In this document: positions 34,276-46,943 of the stretch, one piece after another | Position numbering within the stretch: position 1 is the stretch's first letter | Layout: each line of letters begins with the position of its first letter | NCBI GenBank assembly: GCA_021234155.1 | Contig: JAJEKV010000012.1 | Span: 2,549,436 to 2,613,435, forward strand | DNA from: Isoetes taiwanensis | Taxonomy: Eukaryota > Streptophyta > Lycopodiopsida > Isoetales > Isoetaceae | Direction of reading: 5' to 3' | Length of the DNA: 64,000 bases | The notes under the pieces: model-generated | Told to the model about the DNA's origin: nothing | Databases searched by the model: none | The model's input: the letters and a program-made list of their open reading frames with translations, nothing else | Program-made: the position numbers and the translations under genes

Positions 34276-36200
34276 AATGCGAGAGTGCGGTGGCCAGGCA
34301 TTCCAAATCCATGGAGTCACTATTAGCACATGATGCTTCCACGATCAGCCAGGTGAGTCGGATGATGCAAGAATGGTTGTAACAATGGTAGCCCACTTCT
34401 TTGGTTCAAGCGGAGTAGCACACTCAACGAGGAAGAGATTGTGGTGCAATAGTGTTTCTCAGATGGGCAACTCTTTTCATATGAGGGATGGACCATTCAC
34501 CACGAGATACTTCCGGTCATTCTGTTTTGCGAGCAATGGCGCAAGCCTCTCACATTGCTCATCGAGGAAAAAGTAGCCCGGATCTGAGAGGAGGAGGGAG
34601 GAAGGAGAGGGAGGAAGAGGCGAGGAGAGATCTGAGGGAGGTAGGAGGAAAGGTGGCTAGAACCCAAAGGCTGCCAAAGGCGGAGAGGGATGAGAGGCGA
34701 GATGGAACACTTGACCATGGGTTCACGGGATCTTTTTGCCGCAGCAAAGGGAGTTGTTCTTTTAACGCGAAAACTAGAGAATGCCTCAACATCAGGAAAT
34801 ATGCCTGCTCAGGACCATTAAGTAACTATAAATCATATTTGAAGAACAGTGGACCACTTTTGACAACAAGAGATTTTTGGGAGAGATCGTCGGTGGAAGA
34901 GAGACACAAATACGAGGACCATTCACAATAAAATGCGCAAGGTGGAGACCCAAGCCACTAGCAATAGCCATCATGAACTTTGGAACTTGCAACTCAATAG
35001 AAAAAGTCAAGGCAAAACCAGCATGGCATCCGAAGAGCACTAGTCTTACTAGGCAAAAAGCCAGGAGTGTATACCTGATACAAAAGATAGTGCCCCCATA
35101 AAGGATCTACCCCCCGCTCCACCAGCTTATCAACTGCTATGGGAGACCCAAACATGATCAGAAAACAATTGTTTTGCTTGTCAAGGACCTTCAGATACTA
35201 ATGTTGGGGTAAACCCAATCTCTGTAGATGTCGCTTTAACCAAAAGCCCATCCTTCTGAGATCGACAAACTAACTAGTAAAGTGACACACAACACATTCT
35301 AAATACTACTTTGTAAATGCAGGTGATCAAACTCAACTCTTGGAAGCCTGCGCTGTGTGAAAGCAATTCGCACTTTCGGTCGTCTCGTAAAGACAATCTC
35401 TCTAAAGGGAGTTGAATGTCCATATTATCTTCAGCGACTGTAACTCCCGGATATCACCGGACACTTCCTTCTTATTATTCTCCATCATAATATTCCGGCG
35501 GTCGCAACCTGGCGGAGGCGTACACGGATGTCATATCACGCTTTATCAATCACTAAAAGCGTGCACGTGACACCTACGAGCACAGTGGATCACTAGAGGT
35601 CCAAGGAGGCGGGGGGCGAGCAAAAGACCAAGAGGAAGAGGAAGGAGTAGAAGGCAAAAATCCGGCGAGGTAGATGGAAAATGGAAAGCGAGGAGTGGGA
35701 TGTCTGATAGAACAAGTCCATGATTCGCGGCCGGAGACAAAGGAAGCATTGGGAGGCGGGAATTGTTGTAAATTAGTGGATGCACTAGCAGACGGATGTG
35801 CAAAAGCAAGAGGATTGAGACGTGAGTTAGCAAGCAAGGCAGGAGGAATTATAGAGGCACCAGATTGCATAGGGGAGGCAGAAACAAAAGAGAAAGCAAT
35901 AGAAGGATATCCTAGTGCCATGGAAGCAGAACTGACAGAAGCAATAACAACTGAAAGGTTAACCACATAGGCCGAAATGGGAAACCCCAAATGCAGCACT
36001 AATTCCGATGTTGGTTTGCCTAATGCCATACACCAACGGAAAGCTTACGAGCTTTCCACGCACCAAAAATTGTCCAAATCCGACATTCGAGGAGAGAGAT
36101 ACGCACAGAAACAACAGACGGCACCTCACATGGTGCCTCACAGCGATGATGATTGTGTATGCTATTCTAATAAATGTCACTCCACACGCAATTCTTTGAT
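34276..36200. other. upstream of LINE ORF2; possible ORF1/5' UTR remains
   Basis: On the minus strand this would be the place of LINE ORF1. Frames here are rich in Ser, Pro and Leu (34.5-34.8 and 35.55-36.03 kb) but I see no zinc knuckle or RNA-recognition motif, so ORF1 is not claimed. A GGAGG/GAGAGG purine-rich stretch occupies 34570-34680. Confidence 0.35.
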
Positions 36201-39063
36201 AGGGTATTGAAGGGATATGAACTTAAATTCATACATATGTGAATAACTATTGTCATTTACCAAAGGAATATGAATGTGGCTTTCATCAAAAGTTATGGTA
36301 AATCAATGCATAGATAAATTCTGCACAATTTCTGTAGATTCAAGCCCTGATATGCAGTTGCAGTTGCATTTGCTTCTAAAAGTACATCATGTTCAAAGCA
36401 TTTTGCTGAAATTACTACTAGAAGTATACCATATTCAAAGCATCTTGTTGAACTTAATTCTAAAATTACGCTATGACACAACATTTTATTGACTAAAATC
36501 ACAACATATTTTCTATCAGTAAAGAGAGGTCACGCGTAGAAATTCACATTGCTTGCATTGCAAGCTTTTATATTAACCTTGAAATGACTCCACTGGTAGA
36601 TATTCCCTGTCTTTTCCTAGCAGGACAAAGCATTTAGGCTACAAGTGGATAACTATAAGTACCATGCAAGCATTATAATTTACACCAAATCTTGTAAACA
36701 CTAAAGTACACACACCAAGACCACGCTTCTCTCGTATTCACTATGTATTTTCATGCTCCTTTGATACTCACTATGATGGAGTAAATGACATTAGGAGGAG
36801 ATTTCTTGAAATAAACCTCATGGCAGTTGCCTGTAATGATGCAAGTTTTTTGCTACGTGGCAAATTTTCTAGTAAAAGAGAAAAAAAATTGGTCTACAAC
36901 AGCATTTTGAAGCATCGCTATGGGATAAATGATTTCATCTCCAGCGAGATATGGAGCATTGTTGCCTAAGCTTAATCTTGGTTTAAGAGTTAGAAATCAT
37001 GCTACCATAGCCTGCCGGACCAAGAAAGAAAAAAACAATGCCCACGAATTTTGTCACCTGGATCTTAAAACCTCAGATTTGGCCATGTTTTGCTACAAGA
37101 TCTGCCTACTAAGTGACTATGACGATTTTTTTCCTTCTATCGGATGCCAAGGTCTTGCATTGTACTCTTAGATTTTTGTGGAGCCAGTGAAGGCCTCTTT
37201 GCCATGGAGGAAACCAGTATGCAGAGCTATGGCATTTGGAAAACACCAAAAATAGATGTTTAAATATAAATCTCCATAGCCAGAGCTTTGTAGTCCAACT
37301 GGAAATCCGAAAACCTTTTGGAGGTTTCTTGGCGGAGCTCTGGGGAGGCGCTGCCTGAGCTCCTAACCAGCTGGTTTACTGCTTTGAACAAAAGGATAAA
37401 AAACAAGAAAATTTGGCTTTGTAGACATTTGAATTCTACAATAATCCTAAAGCTAAATGATATAATGATGGACTTCCATTTTCGGTTTGATCATTCTATG
37501 GATTTGCACATTCTCAGGAGGTCATAATCCCATTTTCAAGATGCTTGGACTTAGATCGTTTGAGTTGCGTTTAGATGATAGACATAAATGCAGAATTAAA
37601 GAAGCAGTATGTTTGGTTCATGAGGATCATGCAAAATGAATGATCAATGTGCCGAGTTCATGGGCAATTTATGTATTTAATTACCTTAGTGTAACAGAAC
37701 TTATCTATCGAAAGATGTAATTTGTGGAAAGTTGTTGTGGTTTGTACACATTGCCTCGAGTATATTAACTACAAAGGCATGCTAATATATTTAAGTCTAT
37801 GGTTTGAATGGTGTCGTGGAAATGGGCAGCTGCTTGCATAGTTGCATTCAATACATATTTTGATAGATTTATTTTAGTTTAGATGTTATTATAATTTGGA
37901 TGGTTGTGTTTTCGGTGCAGAACCATGGACATGTCATCAATGAGCACCAATTTTTTTGAATTGCTTGCCTCATTCAATTCAAACCCCTTTCTTGATGCAA
38001 TTTATTGAATTTTTGGTGTTTGATCCAAAAAATCTGCTTAAGCTTGTTTCCCTTGTAGAACGGCAGCAATCCCGTGCTTTTCTAGCTTCATCAAACCATA
38101 TATAAAGCATGTTCCTTTTTCTATTTTGTTTGATGCAAAAAAAACCTGAGAGACACGCGTCTTTGCAAAAAAAAAATGAAAACGTACCCATCTCGCCTTT
38201 CCCATCATTCAAAAAGTCTGATCAGAACAGAAAACGGCCCTGTTCTTTCACCATCAGGGCATGCGGCCTTCTTCTGTATGAAGAACACACCATCTTCTGC
38301 CGTATCAAAAATACCCAGCCATATCCGAGCTCCCCCATGGTCTTCTCCTAACACCTTTGTAATGCCTTGCCGGCTCTTCCATGCAAATGGATTGACGGAT
38401 TCAACCTGTTTGGGCGCAAAACTCCCCTATTTCTGCACTCAAATCCCCTGTTTTTGCTGCGAGATGCTCTGTTTTGCCCCAAAAATACTATGTTTCCCCC
38501 CCTTTGATCGCCGGAGTTAATCTACCTTCCATCCTTTTTTCATTGCCTCTTTTAGAACCCCATACAACATCATATTCTCTGAATTGTTTTCGTCCAGCGG
38601 CAGCAAATCGCCCTTCTGCATCGAAGAAAGAAAAAACGGGCTTCCTACCGAAGTCTTTGCTTATCCACCGATCCTCTAAATGGGTGATGCACAAAAGAAT
38701 CCTCTATTTTCACGAAGCATCGGTAGGCCCAGTTTTTCTTTCTGGGCATCTTTTCTCAATCTTTTGCTCTTCAATTACTTCTCTAGCCGAAGAATCTGTC
38801 TCATCCGATGCTATTCTCAAATAGCTCGACCAAATTCGTGTAGCTTTGGGCAAATGCGCCATAAGGTCGATAAAGAATATGGCGGCGAGCAGCGCTATGC
38901 ATAGATTCGGTCTTGAGTCAATGGTGGTTGGGTAGGGATCATGAGCTTACATAACTAGGTTTGGCATTTAGATGTGGCCCGATGAGGCTTGTAGCATTGG
39001 AGAGGAATATCTAGGTCTTGGCGAGAATGATGAAGCTATATTTTCATCAGAAAGCGATCCTTT
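36201..39063. other. intergenic, no recognised gene
   Basis: Mixed AT-rich sequence. Short frames at 38.1-38.9 kb on both strands have no recognisable domain. A short internal duplication (ATTCAAAGCAT..TGTTGAA against GTTCAAAGCAT..TGCTGAA) lies at 36.39-36.46 kb. Confidence 0.5.
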
Positions 39064-39285
39064 GTGTTTAAATTTATCAGCGGGGAGAACCATGCATCTA
39101 TTGCCTCTGTATTTGTAAATCTGGCAGACATATCTTTGAGGACTGGGCGTGAAAGTGGTGTCAGAATTTTTGGGAAGCATGGGGCTGGTCATGCGCCAGA
39201 TGATCTTGCAAGTGGCTTGGTAAAAGTTGCATCAATTTATGAAGCCATGAATGAAAGAGAGCAGGCCTTATGCCGCCCGGAAAGG
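39064..39285 (+). pseudogene. fragment of a kinesin-light-chain-related TPR protein
   Basis: About 70 codons in one frame: KFISGENHASIASVFVNLAD, then SLRTGRES, a jump to GVRIFGKHGAGHAPDDLASG and LVKVASIYEAMNEREQAL. This order matches TPR repeats of plant kinesin-light-chain-related proteins (KLCR/CMU), which tether microtubules at the cell cortex. Residues between RTGRES and GVRIFG appear deleted. No start codon or flanking exons are found, so it is a relic. The family call is from recalled patterns. Confidence 0.6.
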
Positions 39286-41600
39286 CACTTTTATTCTCAA
39301 AGTTGCGCTGGAGGGCGAGTTGAGAAAAAGTCGACTTGTTGGCGGTTTTCTGGTGCGCCACTTTTTGCATGCCGATTTCTGTGGCCCTGCCATCTCTATT
39401 CATCTACCAAATTGTAAGCCACTTTGAGTTTATGCAACTACATGATGTAATATGAGTTCATGCATAGCGTCTTCATTTTGATCATACTTTTACTTGAAGA
39501 CAACATATGGACTTATTTCTTGGCTGAGCATTACCCAAATAAGTTTCCATTCTATTCTTCTGACCACTCCTCAGCGTTGTTGGATACGTACCTATGAGGG
39601 GCTTGGTTGCTTGACTTGAAAGCATGGTTGACTACAAAGAGGTGATTATTTTCTGGGCTAAACTATATAGTTGCAGGACATGTATGTCAACATTATTGAT
39701 GGATCCATATGAGGTTGTTGAACTAGTGGTAGAGAAACACTATCTGTATAAATACAACTTTCCTTGCAGCTATGGCTTTGGCTGCCTGTGCAGAATATTG
39801 GCATGTTTCCACTTTGTCTATTTCGAAGGAATCCAATGGCTTTAGTTATGCAAGAATATTGGCAAGTTCCCATTGTCTAGTTAGAAGGTATCAAACTGCT
39901 ATTACATAGACTTAAAGATGTGATCTTGGAGAATCATTGAGAGCTGTACGATGACTACAAATGAAGGAACAACCTTTCTAGGAAGATTATTTGGTGTCTC
40001 TTGCACATTGTTAGTTGTTAGATTGTGTAATTTAAAAATCTTTTGAAAATAGGCAGGTAAGACATGCCATTGCCATTTATGGTGGCAGTGATTTATGGGA
40101 TTGCCTCCATTTCACTTTCCCCTCATCTACATTGAATATTTTGCAACAGCATCTGGTACAAATGGACACACTTGTAGTGGATGTGATCAAACACTTATGC
40201 ATATTTTGCACCTTGACATTTGGTACAAATGGACACACATGTAGTGGATGTGATCAAACACTTATGCAGCTACTATTGGGCTTCCCTTAGACTAAAGAAT
40301 TTATTTAGTCTATAACATGTAATTAAGGATGCAATTCTTGGTTGGGCTTGGTATCTAAATAGTTCAATTCAAGAACATGAGTTGCAGAAGCCTAAATTAA
40401 GGGGAACTTGCTATGAAAATGATTCAAAATCTCTTTGATGTTATGAACATTTCATGTGTGCTTACACCGCCATAAAGCCTATTAAGTTGTCTCATTGTTT
40501 TCTATTAATTAATTCTAGATATATGAAAGTGTATTAGAATTTGGTGCAAAGAAAAAACTTGCCTTGATGAAGAGACAAGGCGGGAAGAGAAAGCGTTCGC
40601 TTGGCCTTGGCGCCATAAATAAGTTTCTTGTATGGTATAAATTTTTTCACAATTCTAAACAGAGACAAAGATTAACTTGTTGGTTTTCTTCAAGGCTCCT
40701 TTTCGAAACTTTGGTATAATTTCTTCTGCAAAAAATACTTCCCATATCCACCCTTCATGCCATAATACATATTCGTGGCAAGTTATGAAGAATTTGAAGT
40801 GGAAATTGTTGTTTCTTGGCTTTCCAAGATGCTCAATTATCTTTGCTACATGCATCTTTCATTTGCGTTGTAATGGTCAGATGACAAGATTATCGTCGAA
40901 AATTACTCAGAATGATCAAAGGGATGAAGCTCTTCTCGGTTATAGCCCGAACGACTCAGGTTTTTCTTATTTTAACCAAAAAATCAATTAAGACCTCTAT
41001 TTTGCCCCTTCCTTTGCCTGATTCTTTCTCCTTACGTTACTTTTGCCGTTTGCTTTCCCTTAACTTTTCGCCATTCTTTTCACGACTATCCCATGGATTC
41101 TAAATTTATCCCTAAATGGGTAAAAGTCTTGCCATTCTTGACATTTTGCCAAGCTTGATCCTTTTAGACAAGTGCGCTCGATCAACCCGGTTAAGTTCAA
41201 TTGCCTCTAGAAGCACTACTTCTTTCACTTTGACAATTTTTCCAATCTTCTTTGTCAAGAGCAACATATGGATTCTAAGTCCGCGAGAATGTCCCTATTT
41301 GGGATAACCTTTCTAAAGATCCGGATATATGTTTCCACCCCAAACATCTTCCAAAGCTGTAAGCTTTTACTTGAGAAAACAATTTAGCACATTGGTTTGT
41401 CTTTGCACCTTGTGTCCCTTGCATAAGGAGCTAGTACTACTCGAGAAGAGGTTAAAAATGCTAGTATTAGCTAGCGTTTGAAGAATCTTGATTTGACTAC
41501 CGCTCACAAGTGTGAACAGGGATGGATATGATAGAAAATGGGGGATATATGGCAGATACTATACAAATGTACGTTTTGCACGTTGAACCATGTTTTTTGT
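39286..41600. other. intergenic; contains a 67-bp tandem duplication
   Basis: No recognised gene. At 40151-40217 and 40218-40267 a unit with TGGTACAAATGGACACAC and GTAGTGGATGTGATCAAACA is repeated, the second copy incomplete. Confidence 0.55.
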
Positions 41601-41615
41601 GATATTCATATTCGA

Positions 41616-41733
41616 CAAGTTACATATGCTCTCAAATTCTTTACCATATCAAGTGTTCATGTTCAACAAGTTGCATATGCTCTCGAATTCTTTACCATAT
41701 CAAGTATTCATGTTACATATGCTCTCGAATGCC
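41616..41733. repeat. 51-bp tandem repeat, 2.4 copies
   Basis: Units begin at 41616 and 41667 (CAAGTTACATATGCTCTCAA and a near copy), and a third partial unit begins near 41712 (TTACATATGCTCTCGAAT). The last copy stops two bases before the stop codon of the F-box gene, so it forms the start of its 3' UTR. Confidence 0.85.
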
Positions 41734-41734
41734 T

Positions 41735-42910
41735 TCAATTTAGACACCCATCACTTGTTATGTTTAGTAGCTTATGAGGTGAAGGCTTGAAAGCAAACAC
41801 AAGATTGTGTTTTGGATATTGTACGCAGTCAGCCACTAGACTCCACTTATTTTCTTCTATGTCGAAGGCATCAATACAATCACAAGTAAATGTCTTGTTC
41901 GAATGAAAAAAGTACAATTGTTTGCCATCCTTTACAATCACCCTGAGTTCCGGCCAAGCTTCTATAGATGCAGAATGTGGAGCCTTTATTGATCTTAGGA
42001 AACTCCATTCACATTTGACAATATTAAACGTCCAGAGTGCATATTCTAGAACATTGTCTTCCATGACTCCAATAAGCAAAACACTTTCATTAAGTTCAAA
42101 TAAATGAGGTTGGAACTTCAGGTTGAACCTCTTTGAAGGTTGGGGTAGCAGATTTGTCTCCCCCAGTCTTATGTCATATCTTAGAAAGGAACATTTGGGA
42201 GGACGATGTACAAGAAACATATACGCAACACCTTGAATGACGAGCACATGGAAGCCAGAAAAGCTAGGAAGGCCAGGAATAAGGTTCCAAGCAAAATAAT
42301 CTATAAGATTTGAAGTATCAGAGCAAGGGGCCGTGAAATCAGCAACAAACACAGAGTGGTGCCTGGGATAGCCGAAAAGGTACCTGGGAGAGGTGAGAAA
42401 GAGAAAGAAGCCGCAATGGTGGTGAGGAAAAAGGAAGAATTTGATTTGCAATGGTGCGGATTTGAAAGGAAGAGGGAGGTCCAAACGTTGGCCTAAGAGA
42501 GGGTTACATACCACCACATGATCTATTTTTGCATGGAGGAAGCATACTAAGCCTCTTGCAGAAGCCACGGGCGTGTAACTGCGCGGATCAACGACGTTGC
42601 ATAATGACCTAAAAGGCAGCTTCCAACAGTCTGTCGAAGGATCATACATCCACCATGATCCGGCGATCTCCTTGCTGTCTTCTTTGCGCTTTCTATCCAC
42701 CGTAATAAGGACGGAAGAAGCGGATTCGGATTCGCAATCTTTCATGTAAGTCTCTGACGCCAGAAGCTCTTTCCAATCCTTGCACACTGATCTCAATCGT
42801 AGCATGTCATTCCATGGCAATTTAGGTATTATGCCATTCACCAGAAATTTATTGTCTAGCTTTCTCCATGGCCATGGCAATAGCCTCTGTTTTTTCTCTG
42901 GCCGCTCCAT
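41735..42910 (-). CDS. F-box protein, kelch-associated type (single exon)
   Basis: Uninterrupted 391-codon frame. The degenerate N-terminal F-box (about 19-52) reads KFLVNGIIPKLPWNDMLRLR then SVCKDWKELLAS. F-box proteins bind SKP1/ASK and supply substrate specificity to SCF ubiquitin ligases. The rest has F-box-associated or kelch-like blades: GSWWMYDPSTDCWKLPFRSL, ASARGLVCFLHAK, VVCNPLLGQRLDLP, and later LYFFHSNKTF and DAFDIEENKWSLV. The start at 42910 (MERPEKKQRLL) is the first ATG; the frame is open upstream but without ATG. A TATATAAAA box on the minus strand (42955-42947) lies only about 37 bp before that ATG, which would leave a very short leader. No introns and no lesions; the substrate is unknown. 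Confidence 0.85.
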   Translation of the reverse strand: MERPEKKQRLLPWPWRKLDNKFLVNGIIPKLPWNDMLRLRSVCKDWKELLASETYMKDCESESASSVLITVDRKRKEDSKEIAGSWWMYDPSTDCWKLPFRSLCNVVDPRSYTPVASARGLVCFLHAKIDHVVVCNPLLGQRLDLPLPFKSAPLQIKFFLFPHHHCGFFLFLTSPRYLFGYPRHHSVFVADFTAPCSDTSNLIDYFAWNLIPGLPSFSGFHVLVIQGVAYMFLVHRPPKCSFLRYDIRLGETNLLPQPSKRFNLKFQPHLFELNESVLLIGVMEDNVLEYALWTFNIVKCEWSFLRSIKAPHSASIEAWPELRVIVKDGKQLYFFHSNKTFTCDCIDAFDIEENKWSLVADCVQYPKHNLVFAFKPSPHKLLNITSDGCLN

Positions 42911-42946
42911 ACTCTCACTTGGTTCTGTTTCTTTTAGTAGAAGCCC

Positions 42947-42955
42947 TTTTATATA
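42947..42955 (-). promoter_or_regulatory. candidate TATA box of the F-box gene
   Basis: TATATAAAA on the minus strand, about 37 bp upstream of the ATG. Plant start sites lie about 30 bp downstream of TATA, so transcription would start just before the ATG. A different upstream promoter is equally possible. Confidence 0.35.
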
Positions 42956-45173
42956 GAGTGCCTTCCTAGTCAAGTAATCCCTTTAGTCAAGTAATGCCTT
43001 TTCGTGCCCTTTTTAGTGCGCTTTCAAGCTCAACATTCAGATTTACTTCAATGGCAAGTGCCACATCCGTGATCTAGGCATTGAGAAGCTGATTTGTGGT
43101 GGGCATTTGTGGATTATGCGTTTCAGTGTGGCAAATTTTAGTAAGTAGTTAAACCAAGTAGAATTTTTTAGCATTGGTCGTTTTATGTCAGATTGAAGAA
43201 TGTGGAAAAAAGTCCTAAGTCCTGCATTTTCTGCATTTAAAATTACTTGCCTTCTATCTATCTTACATGCCAAACTACTAAATCGTTTCCATGTGCTCTG
43301 GCTGATTTGAGGCCTCGTAAGTTCTGCTTGCTTTTCTGCGAGCTGATATTTTGATTGCTTTTTATCTTTATTATTTTTTCTTTTCAGTGGCAGCCTGCGC
43401 TTCTATCTAGAATGTCATAATTGAATGGCCTAGATAATTGAAAGAATGGATGTTGCTCAGCTTTTTTCAGTTTGAGATGGAAACCAATACACAAGCTTGT
43501 GGGCATAGCTCAATTTTTTGTTCCTTCAGCAGTTCTTCTCCTCCTCAAGTTTCTGTTTTGATATGCAAAGCTCATGGCATTCCTGACAAATAGGTTGACC
43601 TCCGGTTGTTGTGATATAATCTGTTGTTCCAATAAAGCAATGCCTGCAAAAGAATTAATGTGTTTACTTTAGTCGTAACTCTTACCACAAATAACCCAAG
43701 GGGTAACTAACTTAAGTTTCTTTCTGTAAATAATTCATAGGGGAGAGGAATTTTTTGAAATGAATATTCTGAAATATACATGGTCTTTATTTCAGAATTT
43801 GGACAGATTCCTCAAGTTTGTGATTTCTCCATGTCCTGGAGGCTAGAGCAAAGGATTTCGATTTCTTCTAAAACTGCTTCGTCTTCCATCTGCAATGGTT
43901 GAAGGATATAACAGATTATAATACTCCATGCTAAAAGAAGATTTAACATGAACATATCAATCCGAAGTATGTCTTGTTTATGTGTTGTTCCAGCTTGAGA
44001 AATTGTCAGTGTCGGTTGGTTAGGTTGTTGAGAAAAGTGAAGAAGTAACCCGAAACTACAAACTAATTATTTGTTTCTCTCCAAACAATTGTCTGTTTAT
44101 CTGATTCGACCTTTTCCAGATTCCGGGACAAGCTCTTTGAGTCCTTTTGTTTCCAGATTTTTGAGTCCTCCTTTTGCTGCATTGTTAGCTTCTTGAAACT
44201 TTAGCTCAGGTAAATGTTTACGTACCACCATCTGCAAACTAACCCATCTTCACGGAAGCTCGCTCTTGCACCATATACCAAATGGCAAATGCTGAATAAA
44301 TATCACCTGCTGTGAACTCTCGTTCTTGCACCAAATGGCAAATGCTGAATAAATATCACCTGCCGTGAACTCTCTGCAGCTTCACCATTTGCCATTTCGG
44401 CTGATCTAACGATTTGATCCCTATTGGCCATGGTTTCTGGTATTTTGGAAGAGAAATCTGCAACATTGCCATGGCTCCTCTCCTGCCATGGCTCCTCTCT
44501 TGCGAGTTGAGTGGAGAGGAGAGAGGTTTTGAAGTGTCCAATATATTTATACCATTATATCACACCTCTCCATGGAAATGGAAAGATGCTGTGTGTATTT
44601 TAATTACTGGAAATACTTTGTAGAAAATGTGAAAATTGCATTCCATAGTTTTGAGTGTTATTTATTTAAGCGTGCGAATTTGCACTATGGTTTGGACTAC
44701 TATTGTAACTAATTCTTTGGATTTTTGTTTTTCGCTTGGTTTTAGATGTAAACATATAGATAGGAAAGGTGCATTTAGGATAGAGCTAAAAGATCTAGTT
44801 CTCAGTATTCCACGAAGTTTGTTGACTATTTAAATGTGTACATCTAGTTTACTCTATTCCTAGGAGTTTGTTGACAATATACACATTCCTCACTAGAACT
44901 TTGTAAGATTGGAAACAAACGAGTGATCTAATGCAATGACAAAAATTTCTTCTTGATCAAAAGATTCCTCAAAGACTATCTATTTTATTTGCTTTTGTGG
45001 TTCTGTGGTTAGATGGTTCAAAAAAAGATTGTAGTCTAGACATTTAAGTCTCTCCGATTATGTAATAAGTAATTCCTACCATGCATGAAGCAACTTTTTT
45101 TAATTCTCTTGAGTTAAGTGTCATCTTTATCCCTAATAAACCTAGATATCAATGTTAAAGGAAAAAAAAAGGT
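42956..45173. other. intergenic; contains a 60-bp tandem duplication
   Basis: No recognised gene. Units 44259-44318 and 44319-44371 repeat CTCG(C/T)TCTTGCACC and AAATGGCAAATGCTGAATAA with a 7-bp deletion in the second. A short CCATGGCTCCTCTC doubling is seen near 44470-44500. Confidence 0.6.
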
Positions 45174-46340
45174 AGAATAGAATAGAATAGAATAGAATAG
45201 TTTTTTTATCGTCCATTGAGACCAATCGGCCTATGGGACCCGAGGAAGGAAGCTGAAAAACTTATTCTTGTCCAGGGTTAAAAAAACCCCGCCAAGGGAA
45301 GGGTTTTCGAGGGAAAACCGCGGTGGCGGTAATAAGAATCTTTGTCAAAACTGCATAAGTATACATCATCATGAAATAAATGTGTATGTACATGTCAAGT
45401 CGTGCGAGGACATAGGCGATCTCGCATGTCCATGACCTCCGAAGGTATGATCCTAGCATCCGTGCCGGATGCCGTGCTCAATGTCACATGTAGCGGCGGG
45501 CGGGCCGACCAGCTTCGGCATAAGCGGCGTCCGGATTTGATCATATCTTTGGGCAACTTTGAAGGGTATGAGATTCATCCTCAATGACTCCCATTTGGCG
45601 GCATTGATGAGCACGTCCCGGCGTGGCTCACCAATCCATCTGCTGTCTCAATTCGAAGATGATGTGCCCCCATGCGAATGGAGGCAATGAGTCCGCGTCT
45701 TTTCATGGGCTAGTGGGTGCTAGCAGTAGCATTGTGGGCCTCGCCCAATGTGGGATTTATGTGGCTGGTACCGGTAGTGTGTCGTCTTGACTTTGTTCAA
45801 GGGCGCTGGCATCCCAAAGCTTGCCGATGAAGCAAGCGTCAAGATATTGCCTCAAGCTATGGCGACCGCCTCTGCTTGCATATGTATGCCTCGTGTTCTC
45901 GCACATTCCATCTAGCCATCCACCGAGCTCTCTTTTCCCTCCAAAGAAGCCTTTGAGGCGTTAGGCCCCATTGCCATGATATAAGCTAGTTTTGGGAGGC
46001 GAGCATCGTTCATGTTGACCACCTTCGAAAATAGACAATGTGGCGATCAAGGGCCGCCCTCAAGAGGCAAGAATCACTTCAAGCTCGCAAAGAGAATTTG
46101 ATATGGGACTGTGGACTTCACCCTAGTGCTCGTATCACCAAGAAGGTTTTTTCGCACTGCTCCAAGTCATTCCAAGTAGCGAGGGATACTACTGGGCCCC
46201 ATACTTCAACCCCGTATAAAAGGACAGGCTCCACTAAGACTTTGAACAGGTGTGACTGATGGGTCCAATCATACAACTCCGCTCTATGACTATTGTTTTG
46301 TAGAATAGAACCCAAGCTTTGTACGTTTTTTGCCCTCATT
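45174..46340 (-). mobile_element. LINE 3' part with (CTATT)n tail
   Basis: Minus-strand copy of the microsatellite-tailed LINE. The tail (AGAAT repeats on plus, 45174-45200) is followed by TTTTTTTATCGTCCATTGAG and by a 3' UTR that matches, as reverse complement, that of the 14.8-kb LINE (GGCCTATGGGACCC, AAAAAAACCCCGCC, GGGTTTTCGAGGGAAAA). At 46.34-46.12 kb ORF2 reads HLFKVLVEPVLLYGVEVWGP and WNDLEQCEKTFLV, the block just after the reverse transcriptase. The middle is strongly altered and richer in CG than the sister copy. Confidence 0.8.
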
Positions 46341-46909
46341 TTTTCTCATGAAGAGTCCTACTTTCTCCTTGGTAGGCTCCTTTGCTCAAGATACCCTAAT
46401 CGTGCTTTCACCTGGTATGAACGTTGGCATGCTTCCAAGATAAAACTAACTATCTAAGTTTTTCATTTCAATGTTGACGACCTATGAAACAATGTTTTTC
46501 ACTAGTAGTGAAAAACAATCCAAATGTCTATTTGAAGCTTTGAACAACAGAAGTATGAAATTCATTCTTTGAAATAATTACTTGAGACTTTTATGGTAAG
46601 CTTCATGGGGTTTATCAATGATGGCAAAGAACCTTCGTGGCAATAGCATTTGGGCAACTAAAAATGAAGGGCTCAAATGATAATGATGTGCATGTAGACT
46701 TAGTCCATTCTCTACAACAGATGCAGTATTGGTGTCGCCTAATTCATTATTATCTACATCTTAAAAATTCCATAAGGCCACCTATTCTTATATCATCAAG
46801 AACAACTTCTTTTATGTCATCAAAAAAAGCTATAGGAATTTCTAATTTGTATACTTGCCCTGAACCTATTTGAGTTACTTCTTGATGAATCCTAGTATAT
46901 CCTCTCTCA

Positions 46910-46943
46910 AAGGAAGGAAGGAAGGTATTTTTATCGTCCACGA
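46910..46943 (-). mobile_element. minimal LINE 3' end with (GGAA)n tail
   Basis: A GGAA microsatellite (46910-46925) is followed by TATTTTTATCGTCCACGAC, the reverse complement of the LINE 3' core. Only about 18 bp of LINE is recognisable, so this call depends on the better copies. Confidence 0.5.

Noticed and set aside
35546-36029. Ser/Pro-rich 151-codon minus-strand frame
   Set aside because: No zinc knuckle or RNA-binding motif, so not called LINE ORF1 despite its place upstream of ORF2.
42911-42973. Upstream 21-codon extension of the F-box gene
   Set aside because: The extension has no ATG; it begins at a TTG and overlaps the putative TATA box.
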